A model generated the notes under the pieces. It was not told where the DNA came from and did not search any database. It saw only the letters and a program-made list of their open reading frames with translations. The translations under genes were made by a program, and so were the position numbers. A stretch of DNA of 35,890 nt from a virus, in IMG/VR virus record IMGVR_UViG_3300007734_000920, positions 1 through 35,890 of that record; one strand, 5' to 3'. Below, one piece after another: positions 25,073 to 31,034 of this stretch; position 1 is the stretch's first letter, and each line of letters opens with the position of its first letter.

Positions 25073-25411
25073 TTACTTAGTGCTTGTGGCCAGGATAACA
25101 GGTTTAGGCATGGGTTGCGTGAGTTTTTTCACAGCATACTGTTGCAGTTGCAGTTCAAACCACTGTTGACATTCCGTTTCTTTTATGCCAGATCGTTCAG
25201 CAATCAGTGCCAGCCTGGCAAACTCCCGTTGTGCGTCAGACGGCACAGTGATCTCATGTGCTGCCCGCACCCAGGTGCCAAAATCACTGTCAGTGATCAA
25301 CCACATGACATCGCCTGCACGTGCCAGCACAGGCCGTGTGGGCCAGGGTGTGTGCATGAGGTTGAGTTTCAACTGTGCTATTTGTTGTTTTCTTGCTCGA
25401 GCTTGGCCCAT
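25073..25411 (-). CDS. Small protein, unknown
   Basis: A protein of 112 residues, basic at its N-terminus (MGQARARKQQIAQLKLNL), with an aromatic patch DVMWLITDSDFGTWVRAAHE (about 34-53) and a helical C-terminal half. It starts three bases after the previous stop, so translation is probably coupled. No known motif. A nucleic-acid-related early function is possible from the charge only. Confidence 0.6.
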   Translation of the reverse strand: MGQARARKQQIAQLKLNLMHTPWPTRPVLARAGDVMWLITDSDFGTWVRAAHEITVPSDAQREFARLALIAERSGIKETECQQWFELQLQQYAVKKLTQPMPKPVILATSTK

Positions 25412-25414
25412 GTG

Positions 25415-25681
25415 TTATGACTCCTGTATCACTTGCACAATGCCAAACTGGTTGGTTTTCATCTGTCGGTTCAGCCGTTCAGCTTTGCCTTGTGCTGTGT
25501 TTTGTGTGGTCCAACCATTTCTGGTGTATTCGGTTCTGTCTGAGTGATCAAATGAATTGATCACTTGACATATTTGACCAGCGTAAGTCAACATCCACCA
25601 TTCGGGCACGATTTTGACTGACTGGCATTTGGGGCTGCGGCCCAGTTGTATTTTTAATGCAATTGTGGGTAAGGGTTTCAT
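25415..25681 (-). CDS. Small early-type protein, unknown
   Basis: A protein of 88 residues, with KIVPEWWMLTYAGQICQVIN (about 23-42) and a C-terminal helix GKAERLNRQMKTNQFGIVQV. The last piece recalls phage small proteins that end in a basic helix followed by a short strand, but I cannot name the family. There is no Shine-Dalgarno before the ATG. It is divergent from the possible plus-strand gene at 25716. Confidence 0.6.
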   Translation of the reverse strand: MKPLPTIALKIQLGRSPKCQSVKIVPEWWMLTYAGQICQVINSFDHSDRTEYTRNGWTTQNTAQGKAERLNRQMKTNQFGIVQVIQES

Positions 25682-25715
25682 AATAGTAGTAGTTAATGGT
25701 TTTGATAAGTAGTGT

Positions 25716-25934
25716 ATGCCAAGAGGTCCAGGAATTAAACGTTATGCAGGAGTTGAACCAGTAGAAATAGCCTGTGACACCTGGCGGTGGCGTCGGGGTG
25801 AATGGCGGCGCACTGTGGAAATTTCTGCACATGTGCTGAATCCGGATCATGCTCAATCATATGCAGCCTTGCTCAAGGCCTACGATATTGCACCCGACGG
25901 CCGCCCAGTCGTTGTGGCACCAGTGGAGCCATAG
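25716..25934 (+). CDS. Possible plus-strand small gene
   Basis: A protein of 72 residues, starting MPRGPGIKRYAGVEPVEIAC, with the Trp/Arg-rich patch TWRWRRGEWRRTVE (22-35) and an Ala/Pro-rich tail. It has a protein-like composition, and no competing minus-strand gene covers 25682-25872. It lacks a clear Shine-Dalgarno and overlaps the 3' end of the minus gene ending at 25873 by 62 bp, tail to tail. It could be a real small protein or a chance frame. Confidence 0.4.
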   Translation: MPRGPGIKRYAGVEPVEIACDTWRWRRGEWRRTVEISAHVLNPDHAQSYAALLKAYDIAPDGRPVVVAPVEP

Positions 25935-26238
25935 GCAGCACAAAATCTGCTGCGGGTGCAGCATATGTTTTCATTTGAATGCCCAGACTCCAGTGGCTGC
26001 CTGATTTACGTTGTCCCAGTTGTTGTCTGGTAATCAAACACACATTGTCAATGGTCCAGGGCTGGTTCACATCACATCTGGTCATGCACAGGCTATCGCT
26101 ATCCCGGCCTCTTCGGTGCCAGTGATCAGCCCAAACTGCACGCCATTGATCAAGAGTCAGTGACCACAGTTCTTTTCGGTGTCTTGCTTGAGCACCAGCT
26201 GCTGACCAAGCAGTGTGCATCTCGTCCGGTTTTGTCAT
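25873..26238 (-). CDS. HNH-like small protein lacking clear catalytic histidines
   Basis: The start is ATG 26238, with AAAGGA 8 nt upstream. The frame extends further but the upstream part is not protein-like. The 121 residues contain WSLTLDQWRAVWADHWHRRG (25-44), then SDSLCMTRCDVNQPWTIDNV (47-66) and CLITRQQLGQ. This matches the SLDRID...Y...NV...Q pattern of phage HNH/homing-like proteins, but the HNH histidines are not evident. It may be a DNA-binding relative. The C-terminal tail overlaps the plus-strand ORF. Confidence 0.65.
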   Translation of the reverse strand: MTKPDEMHTAWSAAGAQARHRKELWSLTLDQWRAVWADHWHRRGRDSDSLCMTRCDVNQPWTIDNVCLITRQQLGQRKSGSHWSLGIQMKTYAAPAADFVLPMAPLVPQRLGGRRVQYRRP

Positions 26239-26428
26239 TTGTATTTCCTTTTGTTTGTTTGTTTTGTGACTGTCAACAACTACTTCGATAGTGGTGGCGC
26301 TATGTGTGTATAATATATTAAAATAACTTTTAAAGTAACTGTTTATAGTATTAGTAGTCGCATAGCCTCTTACGGTATCGCTAGACGCAAAAACCATGAG
26401 AAACTAATCATTTGGTTGCCACTATCTG
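26239..26428. promoter_or_regulatory. Intergenic A/T-rich region with inverted repeat (promoter or origin candidate)
   Basis: A 190-bp gap between the helicase gene and the HNH-like gene. Bases 26305-26350 are extremely A/T-rich and hold TATAAT-like boxes on both strands, but I find no -35 box at a proper distance. GATAGTGG (26287-26294) and CCACTATC (26419-26426) form an 8-bp inverted repeat around the A/T-rich core. It could be an early promoter region or the replication origin next to the helicase gene. Confidence 0.4.
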
Positions 26429-27769
26429 TTAGTCGCGTTGTGGGTCTTGACCACGTCTTGCAGCAGATTTATACTCATAAGCTGCGTCAGCTGCGGATAT
26501 GATCACGCAATACTGTTTGTTGCGATTGGCTTCAAATCCCTGTGTTCGCAGCCATCTGGCTCCAATATTGGTATCTCGTTTGCTGATTGTGTACCAGCCA
26601 CAGCGTTTGAGTATTTCTGTCACATTCAGCCACTCGCCCAGATTGTTGTGTCGAGCCAAAGCATTGTAGGTAATCCTTGAACTCAAAGTCTCTTCCACTG
26701 GTTCCACTGCACGGTGCACGTTCTGTAGATTCTGCATTTGGTCGCGTTCTGTGGGACTCATGAACCAGCCCCATTCACCGTTGGCCTTGCGATCTGCTCC
26801 GGTCACAATCAGCGGTGCCACCTGCTGATACTGCACACGCATTTGTGCCCAGAATTGAGCAGGATCAATCCGACCCAGGTTAAATCCTGCCACCTGTAGC
26901 ACCCAAAAGCGACGATTCTCTCGATCCTGCAAAAACTCCTGTTCGTTCACAGTGGCATAGAACACAGTGCGTCTGGGATATTTGTTGGCAGTGCGTTCGT
27001 AGGGTGGGCGAATCACATCAACCTTTTCTGTGATAAAGGCTTTGAGTGCTTCGATATCACTGCGTCGAAAGGTAGCGTCAATTTCGCCCAGTTCGGTTAT
27101 CCAGTAGCCCAGGGCCTTGGTAAGTGCGTCCTTGTTCTTGGTGTCAATGATCACAGCATCTTTGTTCCAGATGTTGTGAAATTCACGTGGGATCAATTCC
27201 TCCACCCATATGGTCTTGCCTTGTCCTTGACTGCCTGTGAATGTCAGCACACCCTCGCAGGAGAAGTTGGGGTGATACAATGCAGCCACCAGGCTCAAGG
27301 CCCACTTGCGCATCATTGTGTGCTTCATGCTGTTATCTGTTGCTAACTCCACCGAATTGTAGAGATCTGGCAGTCTATCCACACCGTCCCAGGTCAAGCT
27401 GTTCAACCAATCACGCACCGGATGATGGCTACACTCATTGGCTATCTTGGTCAAGTGTTCGAATATGTCTGATGGATTTAGATCATGTCTACGTGCCAGG
27501 CTCTTGATGTGTGCCAGTTTGGAATTCATTGCTGTGTCTATACTGAACTGTTCTGTTGGAATGTCAATGTCCATTTCTTTGGTCATTTCATTGTGCCGTA
27601 CCCGAATGCCATAATGCTTCAACAGTGCATCTGTGTTGTCACGTGTGGGTCGGCCCCCACCCCGGGGTGTCTGATCCGGCAGCACCAACAGCAGGCTTTG
27701 CCGGGCAGTCAGTATCTGTGCTTGCAACAGGTCCAGTTGTTCGGGGGTGAGATCATCTATTTTTATCAT
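26429..27769 (-). CDS. VirE/VapE-like helicase-ATPase (SF3-like)
   Basis: A protein of 446 residues. Walker A GSQGQGKT at 179-186, Walker B ITELGEID (224-231), a motif with EALKAFITEKVDVIRPPYER (240-259) and an Arg-rich element RENRRFWV (283-290) that fits an arginine finger. NEQEFLQDRE and FYATVN support the virulence-associated E family. The N-terminal 120 residues are helical. These proteins act as the replicative helicase or initiator in mobile elements, usually beside a primase, as here. It overlaps the primase gene by ATGA. Confidence 0.85.
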   Translation of the reverse strand: MIKIDDLTPEQLDLLQAQILTARQSLLLVLPDQTPRGGGRPTRDNTDALLKHYGIRVRHNEMTKEMDIDIPTEQFSIDTAMNSKLAHIKSLARRHDLNPSDIFEHLTKIANECSHHPVRDWLNSLTWDGVDRLPDLYNSVELATDNSMKHTMMRKWALSLVAALYHPNFSCEGVLTFTGSQGQGKTIWVEELIPREFHNIWNKDAVIIDTKNKDALTKALGYWITELGEIDATFRRSDIEALKAFITEKVDVIRPPYERTANKYPRRTVFYATVNEQEFLQDRENRRFWVLQVAGFNLGRIDPAQFWAQMRVQYQQVAPLIVTGADRKANGEWGWFMSPTERDQMQNLQNVHRAVEPVEETLSSRITYNALARHNNLGEWLNVTEILKRCGWYTISKRDTNIGARWLRTQGFEANRNKQYCVIISAADAAYEYKSAARRGQDPQRD

Positions 27770-28680
27770 GGGGTTTTCTTTCTTTGTTCAATTGCATGTT
27801 CCAACTGTTGTAATTCTGCCAGTTGCTGTGCATACACTGTGTATGCTGGGTTGGTTCGCACCGGGTGACCAGCCGTGGTCAACATTCTTATACTGCCTAT
27901 TGTGGGTGATCGCTCGGCTGAGTAGCCTGAATACAACTGGCGATACTCACCTGACTTTTTTTCTGGCCAATACAAGGGCATGAGGGCCTGGGCCACAGGC
28001 ACACCCAGATGATGTGCAGTGGCCCAGGCCACAGTGCGCCAGGTATCATAGTCCAGTGTGGGGTGTTGTCCACGCAGCAGTTGCAGCAGCGTGTGTATTT
28101 CGTGCAGATCCCGATCCGACAATTGACTCAGATCTCTTGGCGGCACTGGCGGCACTGCTGGGTTGGCCTGTTGTAACCAGTAGGCCAACACAGCATCAGG
28201 CAACTGAGCAATGCCTGATTCTGCAGGTGTTCGGATCCATTCATAACTGCGACCATCACTCAATCGACTGGGAGGCAACACACTTTGTGCTCCGGCCCAG
28301 CGAAACTCAAATCCTTCTCCCAGTGCAATCTGCGGATCGCGTGTGTGTGCAATTTTTAGTGTGCGTAGATAGAACCAATAGGCAGCAGGCACCTGAAATG
28401 CCATTTGGCAGCGATCTGCTTTGCCTGAAGTCCAGGTGGCTGTGGGCAGCAGATCACAACCTATTGTGTGATCAAACCAGGACCAGGCACTGGTGCCATC
28501 AAAGTCCAAGGCACACACTCCGTGACTGGTAGGACCCAGCAACAGGCCTATATTTGTGCTGGCAATCTCTGTCAGTAGACCAGGTCGTTGTTGCCAGTTG
28601 GCAGGATATGGTCGCTTTTCGCCGTCATGCACATGGCAGTATCGCCAGGCTGGCACACATTCCAATTGTGTGTTGATCAT
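27766..28680 (-). CDS. Primase-polymerase (PrimPol-type) with PriCT-like C-terminus
   Basis: A protein of 304 residues from ATG 28680, which overlaps the previous stop (ATGA). An earlier ATG at 28749 lies in the other gene. Prim-Pol motif I ALDFDG is at 57-62 with D59 and D61, SGKADRCQM at 85-93, and GFEFRWAGAQSVLPPS at 123-138 as the third motif. Residues 205-300 (TLDYDTWRTVAWATAHHLG, MPLYWPEKKSGEYRQLY) fit a primase C-terminal domain. It would make RNA or DNA primers and could do limited synthesis. With the helicase it forms the whole visible replication set, since no other polymerase is present. Confidence 0.85.
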   Translation of the reverse strand: MINTQLECVPAWRYCHVHDGEKRPYPANWQQRPGLLTEIASTNIGLLLGPTSHGVCALDFDGTSAWSWFDHTIGCDLLPTATWTSGKADRCQMAFQVPAAYWFYLRTLKIAHTRDPQIALGEGFEFRWAGAQSVLPPSRLSDGRSYEWIRTPAESGIAQLPDAVLAYWLQQANPAVPPVPPRDLSQLSDRDLHEIHTLLQLLRGQHPTLDYDTWRTVAWATAHHLGVPVAQALMPLYWPEKKSGEYRQLYSGYSAERSPTIGSIRMLTTAGHPVRTNPAYTVYAQQLAELQQLEHAIEQRKKTP

Positions 28681-28871
28681 AGATAGTCTTCCATCACTGC
28701 ACGATAGGTGGCCAGTCGTTGTTCCAAGTCCAAGGCCCGGCTGTACCACATGGTGGCACCTTCTGGATGGAGGTCTCGGTCACATGCGGCCATGTTGCGA
28801 TAGGCCTTTCGCAGTTGTTGATCGAACCAGTCTAGATCTGCCTGAGTATCTGGGTGGGGTGTTGTGGTCAT
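28677..28871 (-). CDS. Small acidic protein at the head of the replication operon
   Basis: A protein of 64 residues, helical (DTQADLDWFDQQLRKAYRNM, EQRLATYRAVMEDYL). It begins the replication transcript, 22 nt after a CTAAATA motif, with AGGAG in the leader. Its stop overlaps the primase start by ATGA. No known family. It may be an early regulator or helicase partner. Confidence 0.65.
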   Translation of the reverse strand: MTTTPHPDTQADLDWFDQQLRKAYRNMAACDRDLHPEGATMWYSRALDLEQRLATYRAVMEDYL

Positions 28872-28893
28872 TTGGTGTTCTCCTGTTGTTGTT

Positions 28894-28900
28894 TATTTAG
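28894..28900 (-). promoter_or_regulatory. CTAAATA motif before the replication operon
   Basis: The minus strand reads TATACTAAATAAACA. The gap to the ATG at 28871 is 22 nt. It shares the 28872-28971 gap with the only plus-strand copy, so the two transcription units are divergent. Confidence 0.6.
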
Positions 28901-28958
28901 TATAACACACAACAAACACAAAATAAACCACTGATTTTGCCTGAATCACCTGAGCCGG

Positions 28959-28965
28959 CTAAATA
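28959..28965 (+). promoter_or_regulatory. Plus-strand CTAAATA motif
   Basis: The plus strand reads GGCTAAATATTTCTG. The structured RNA starts only 6-7 bases downstream, which matches the usual distance from a T4-type late box to the transcript start. The only plus-strand copy thus faces the only well-supported plus-strand gene. Confidence 0.55.
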
Positions 28966-28971
28966 TTTCTG

Positions 28972-29120
28972 TCAGTGCTGCTGACACCATGGTCTGTCAG
29001 TCCATGGTGTTAAACGCAGTCCAAGATTGATGGACCATCAACCGCGTCATTTCGGGAGATCTTGTTCTAATTACCTTGTCATGGTAAGATCCTATCTCAA
29101 TCCAGCAGCACTGATTTTTT
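28972..29120 (+). ncRNA. Candidate structured non-coding or leader RNA
   Basis: The 5' end TCAGTGCTGCTG (28972-28983) pairs perfectly over 12 bp with CAGCAGCACTGA (29103-29114), followed by TTTTTT (29115-29120). Inside are a 9-bp hairpin ACACCATGG/CCATGGTGT (28984-28992 with 29002-29010), a hairpin TTGATG/CATCAA (29027-29032 with 29036-29041) framed by ACGC/GCGT (29014-29017 with 29044-29047), and GATCTT/AAGATC (29058-29063 with 29086-29091). No open reading frame or tRNA core was found. A 5'-to-3' closing stem with a T6 tail is the shape of a compact sRNA ending in its own terminator. It could also be a leader controlling the gene at 29147. Existence of a transcript is inferred. Confidence 0.6.
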
Positions 29121-29146
29121 GAACAAGATCAGATTGGTATTTTATT

Positions 29147-29641
29147 ATGACTGCACCCACGTGGAACTGGCAACCTGCCAGTGGTTTACATGTGAAGGAC
29201 ATTGTGCTGATAGCACAAGATCATTTTCAATTTGAAATCGACCAAATATTCACACCCTGTGCTGTGACCTACAGCCACAACATCACGCTGGCAGTGGTCA
29301 ACCAATTTTACGGTCCCAACCATGTGTTGTTATGGGCAGCCATCACACCAGAACAACGAGTGCTGGCCTATACCTGGGCCATACGTGGTCAACGTGCAGA
29401 GTGGAGTGACAACGAAATGATTGTGATTCGCATGGCTCATGTGGCCATGGGTTTGAGTGCCAGAGTGAGAGTACTCATGATTCGGCAGATGTTTGATATT
29501 TGGGAAGACTTTGCCAGACGCTGCGGGGTTGCCATCATATGCAGCACCACCATGCGACACAGTCAATCGGTATTTTTACGCATGCATGCTCAGGCCGGTT
29601 ATGATGTGCGTGGATCATATGCCTACAAGCGATTGAAATAA
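29147..29641 (+). CDS. GNAT-like acetyltransferase-fold protein
   Basis: A protein of 164 residues on the plus strand. From about residue 90 to the end it follows the GNAT layout: strand EMIVIRMAHVA, helix RVLMIRQMFDIWEDFARRCG, strand VAIICSTTM, helix SQSVFLRMHAQAGY, and strand DVRGSYAYKRL. The canonical acetyl-CoA loop (Arg/Gln-x-x-Gly-x-Gly/Ala) is not clear: the equivalent is GLSARVRV, so activity is uncertain. Phages use such proteins for host modification or virion roles. It sits alone between divergent and convergent minus operons, with a structured leader upstream and hairpin terminators downstream. Confidence 0.6.
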   Translation: MTAPTWNWQPASGLHVKDIVLIAQDHFQFEIDQIFTPCAVTYSHNITLAVVNQFYGPNHVLLWAAITPEQRVLAYTWAIRGQRAEWSDNEMIVIRMAHVAMGLSARVRVLMIRQMFDIWEDFARRCGVAIICSTTMRHSQSVFLRMHAQAGYDVRGSYAYKRLK

Positions 29642-29676
29642 CCACTGATCTTTGGGTGTTTTTTGTGTGCCTGCTA

Positions 29677-29711
29677 CCCAGGGTGCTGGGATTGCATTTT
29701 GCGAAAAATGC
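29677..29711. other. Two tandem hairpins in the convergent gap
   Basis: CCCAG-GGTG-CTGGG (29677-29690) and GCATTTT-GCGA-AAAATGC (29694-29711). They lie between the ends of the plus gene and the minus Dps-like gene. They may buffer converging transcripts. No gene fits the 29642-29780 gap. Confidence 0.6.
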
Positions 29712-29734
29712 CCAAAATAACCGCTTGCTGTGAT

Positions 29735-29754
29735 ACCGCTGCAGGCGGTTTTTT
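29735..29754 (+). terminator. Intrinsic terminator of the plus-strand gene
   Basis: ACCGC (29735-29739) pairs with GCGGT (29745-29749) around loop TGCAG, followed by a T-run to 29754. It is the clearest terminator in plus orientation and lies about 95 bp after the stop of the plus gene. Confidence 0.8.
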
Positions 29755-29780
29755 GCAGTTCGGTAAGAGATCTTGAGTGA

Positions 29781-30221
29781 TCAGTCCAGAGTGCTGTTCA
29801 GCATCCACAGGCTTCGAGCCAAGTCCAGGATCTGTTCCTGGGCGTAGTTGGCTATTTCCTCATGACCTTCTTCACTACTTGCATGCTCCAGTTCTTCATA
29901 GCACTGTTTAAGGTGTTCCAGGTCTTCGCGAACCAATTCAAGTAATTCATCTGCTGTTCCTTCTATGGGTTGATCTGTAATGTGACTGCCTTCCGTCACA
30001 TCGTTCAGGCAATGGGGCATGAACACTGTGAGACTGCGCAGCAGTTCGGCAATCACATCTATCTGTGCCTGTCGTCGTTCATACACACCCTGCAGCAACT
30101 TATGGTCACTGCGGAAGTTGCGTCCCATGATGTTCACATGTGCCACATGGCTGCGATAGTAAGCAACAAAATTGTCGTTGAATACCTGTGTTAGTTGTTG
30201 TTGTGTGTCAGTAGTGGTCAT
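29781..30221 (-). CDS. Dps-like ferritin-family protein
   Basis: A protein of 146 residues. The Dps pattern is clear: FVAYYRSHVAHVNIMGRNF with H28, then SDH with H40, then QIDVIAELLRSL with D55 and E59. The spacings 12, 15 and 4 equal those of E. coli Dps H51, H63, D78 and E82, so all four inter-subunit ferroxidase ligands are kept. The C-terminal helices (VREDLEHLKQCYEELEHASS, QEQILDLARSLWM) complete a four-helix bundle. It lacks the usual Lys-rich DNA-binding tail. The ATG overlaps the stop of the ejection gene (ATGA), so it is made with virion proteins. Roles could be iron or peroxide handling, or DNA compaction. Confidence 0.85.
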   Translation of the reverse strand: MTTTDTQQQLTQVFNDNFVAYYRSHVAHVNIMGRNFRSDHKLLQGVYERRQAQIDVIAELLRSLTVFMPHCLNDVTEGSHITDQPIEGTADELLELVREDLEHLKQCYEELEHASSEEGHEEIANYAQEQILDLARSLWMLNSTLD

Positions 30222-31024
30222 GGTACCGGTTTCTTTCTAGGCGGAGTCAATCCAAAATAGTCTCTTGCTTGATTGGCAGCCAATGCACCCAGTCCCACGG
30301 CAGTGCCCAGCACTGGGAATGGACTGGCAGCTGCTGCTGCACCACTCATACCAGCACCAACCATGTCGCCCTGTTGATATCGATTGTAAGCGTCATATGC
30401 ATTTAATGCCATGCCAGCACCAGGCAGCAATTTACCAGCCACACTGCCTGCACGGGCCATCATGCCTGGTGCTGCTGCAGGCATGTTGGTAATGCGACTG
30501 GCAGCTGCCTGTTGCACCTGTTGACTGAGAGGTTGCGGCGCAACTGGTGCAGCAGCCGGTGGTGCCATGGGCCGGCCATATTGGTCCAGAATGGCAGTGG
30601 GACGCACAGGTGCTGCTGCAGGTGCTGCGGCAGCAGCTTTTGCTGCTTGATTGGCTGCAATTCGTTCAGCATTCATTCTTGCAATTTGATTGGCTTCTTC
30701 AGCAGCAGCCACACCTCTTTGTGCCAGTCCACTGGTGGCAGTGACCGCAGGTTTTAAAATATACTTGCCAGCAGCCAGCAATGCTCCAGTGCCAGCCACA
30801 GCACTTGCGCCTGCCGCCAGTGCCATGGCTGTTGTCATACCACCACTTGGACTTATAAATCCGTCTTTAATTTCAGGTACTACTGTGGTTGGGGCAGGTG
30901 GATCGCCAACTGCTGTTGTTATTGCTGTTGCTCGTTTGTTTTTTTCAGCCTCAGCTTGTTGATAAGCACTGATTTCCTCATTGCTGTATCCTGCTTCTTT
31001 GGCTGCTGCTATGTCAAATGCCAT
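30218..31024 (-). CDS. Ejection/internal virion protein with hydrophobic Gly/Ala segments
   Basis: A protein of 268 residues. The N-terminus AAAKEAGYSNEEISAYQQAE (6-25) matches a short helix common in phage internal proteins. A hydrophobic segment around 64-86 (AMALAAGASAVAGTGALLAA) could cross a membrane. An Ala/Pro-rich linker follows, then a second Gly/Ala hydrophobic block at about 205-250 (GMSGAAAAASPFPVLGTAVG). It is the third gene of the ejection set and is preceded by AAAGGA. It likely enters the host envelope with the DNA. Confidence 0.65.
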   Translation of the reverse strand: MAFDIAAAKEAGYSNEEISAYQQAEAEKNKRATAITTAVGDPPAPTTVVPEIKDGFISPSGGMTTAMALAAGASAVAGTGALLAAGKYILKPAVTATSGLAQRGVAAAEEANQIARMNAERIAANQAAKAAAAAPAAAPVRPTAILDQYGRPMAPPAAAPVAPQPLSQQVQQAAASRITNMPAAAPGMMARAGSVAGKLLPGAGMALNAYDAYNRYQQGDMVGAGMSGAAAAASPFPVLGTAVGLGALAANQARDYFGLTPPRKKPVP

Positions 31025-31034
31025 AATGGTTCCT

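Noticed and set aside
25548-25856. Minus-strand frame of 102 residues
   Set aside because: Its composition (poly-Tyr and Pro-rich runs) is not protein-like, it overlaps the 88-residue gene out of frame, and it lacks a ribosome site.
26239-26397. N-terminal extension of the HNH-like gene to ATG 26397
   Set aside because: The added 53 residues come from the A/T-rich non-coding stretch, whereas ATG 26238 has AAAGGA at the right distance.
28973-29114. A tRNA or tmRNA in the structured region
   Set aside because: There is no acceptor CCA, no GGTTCRA T-loop and no D-loop pattern. The closing stem is 12 bp rather than 7.
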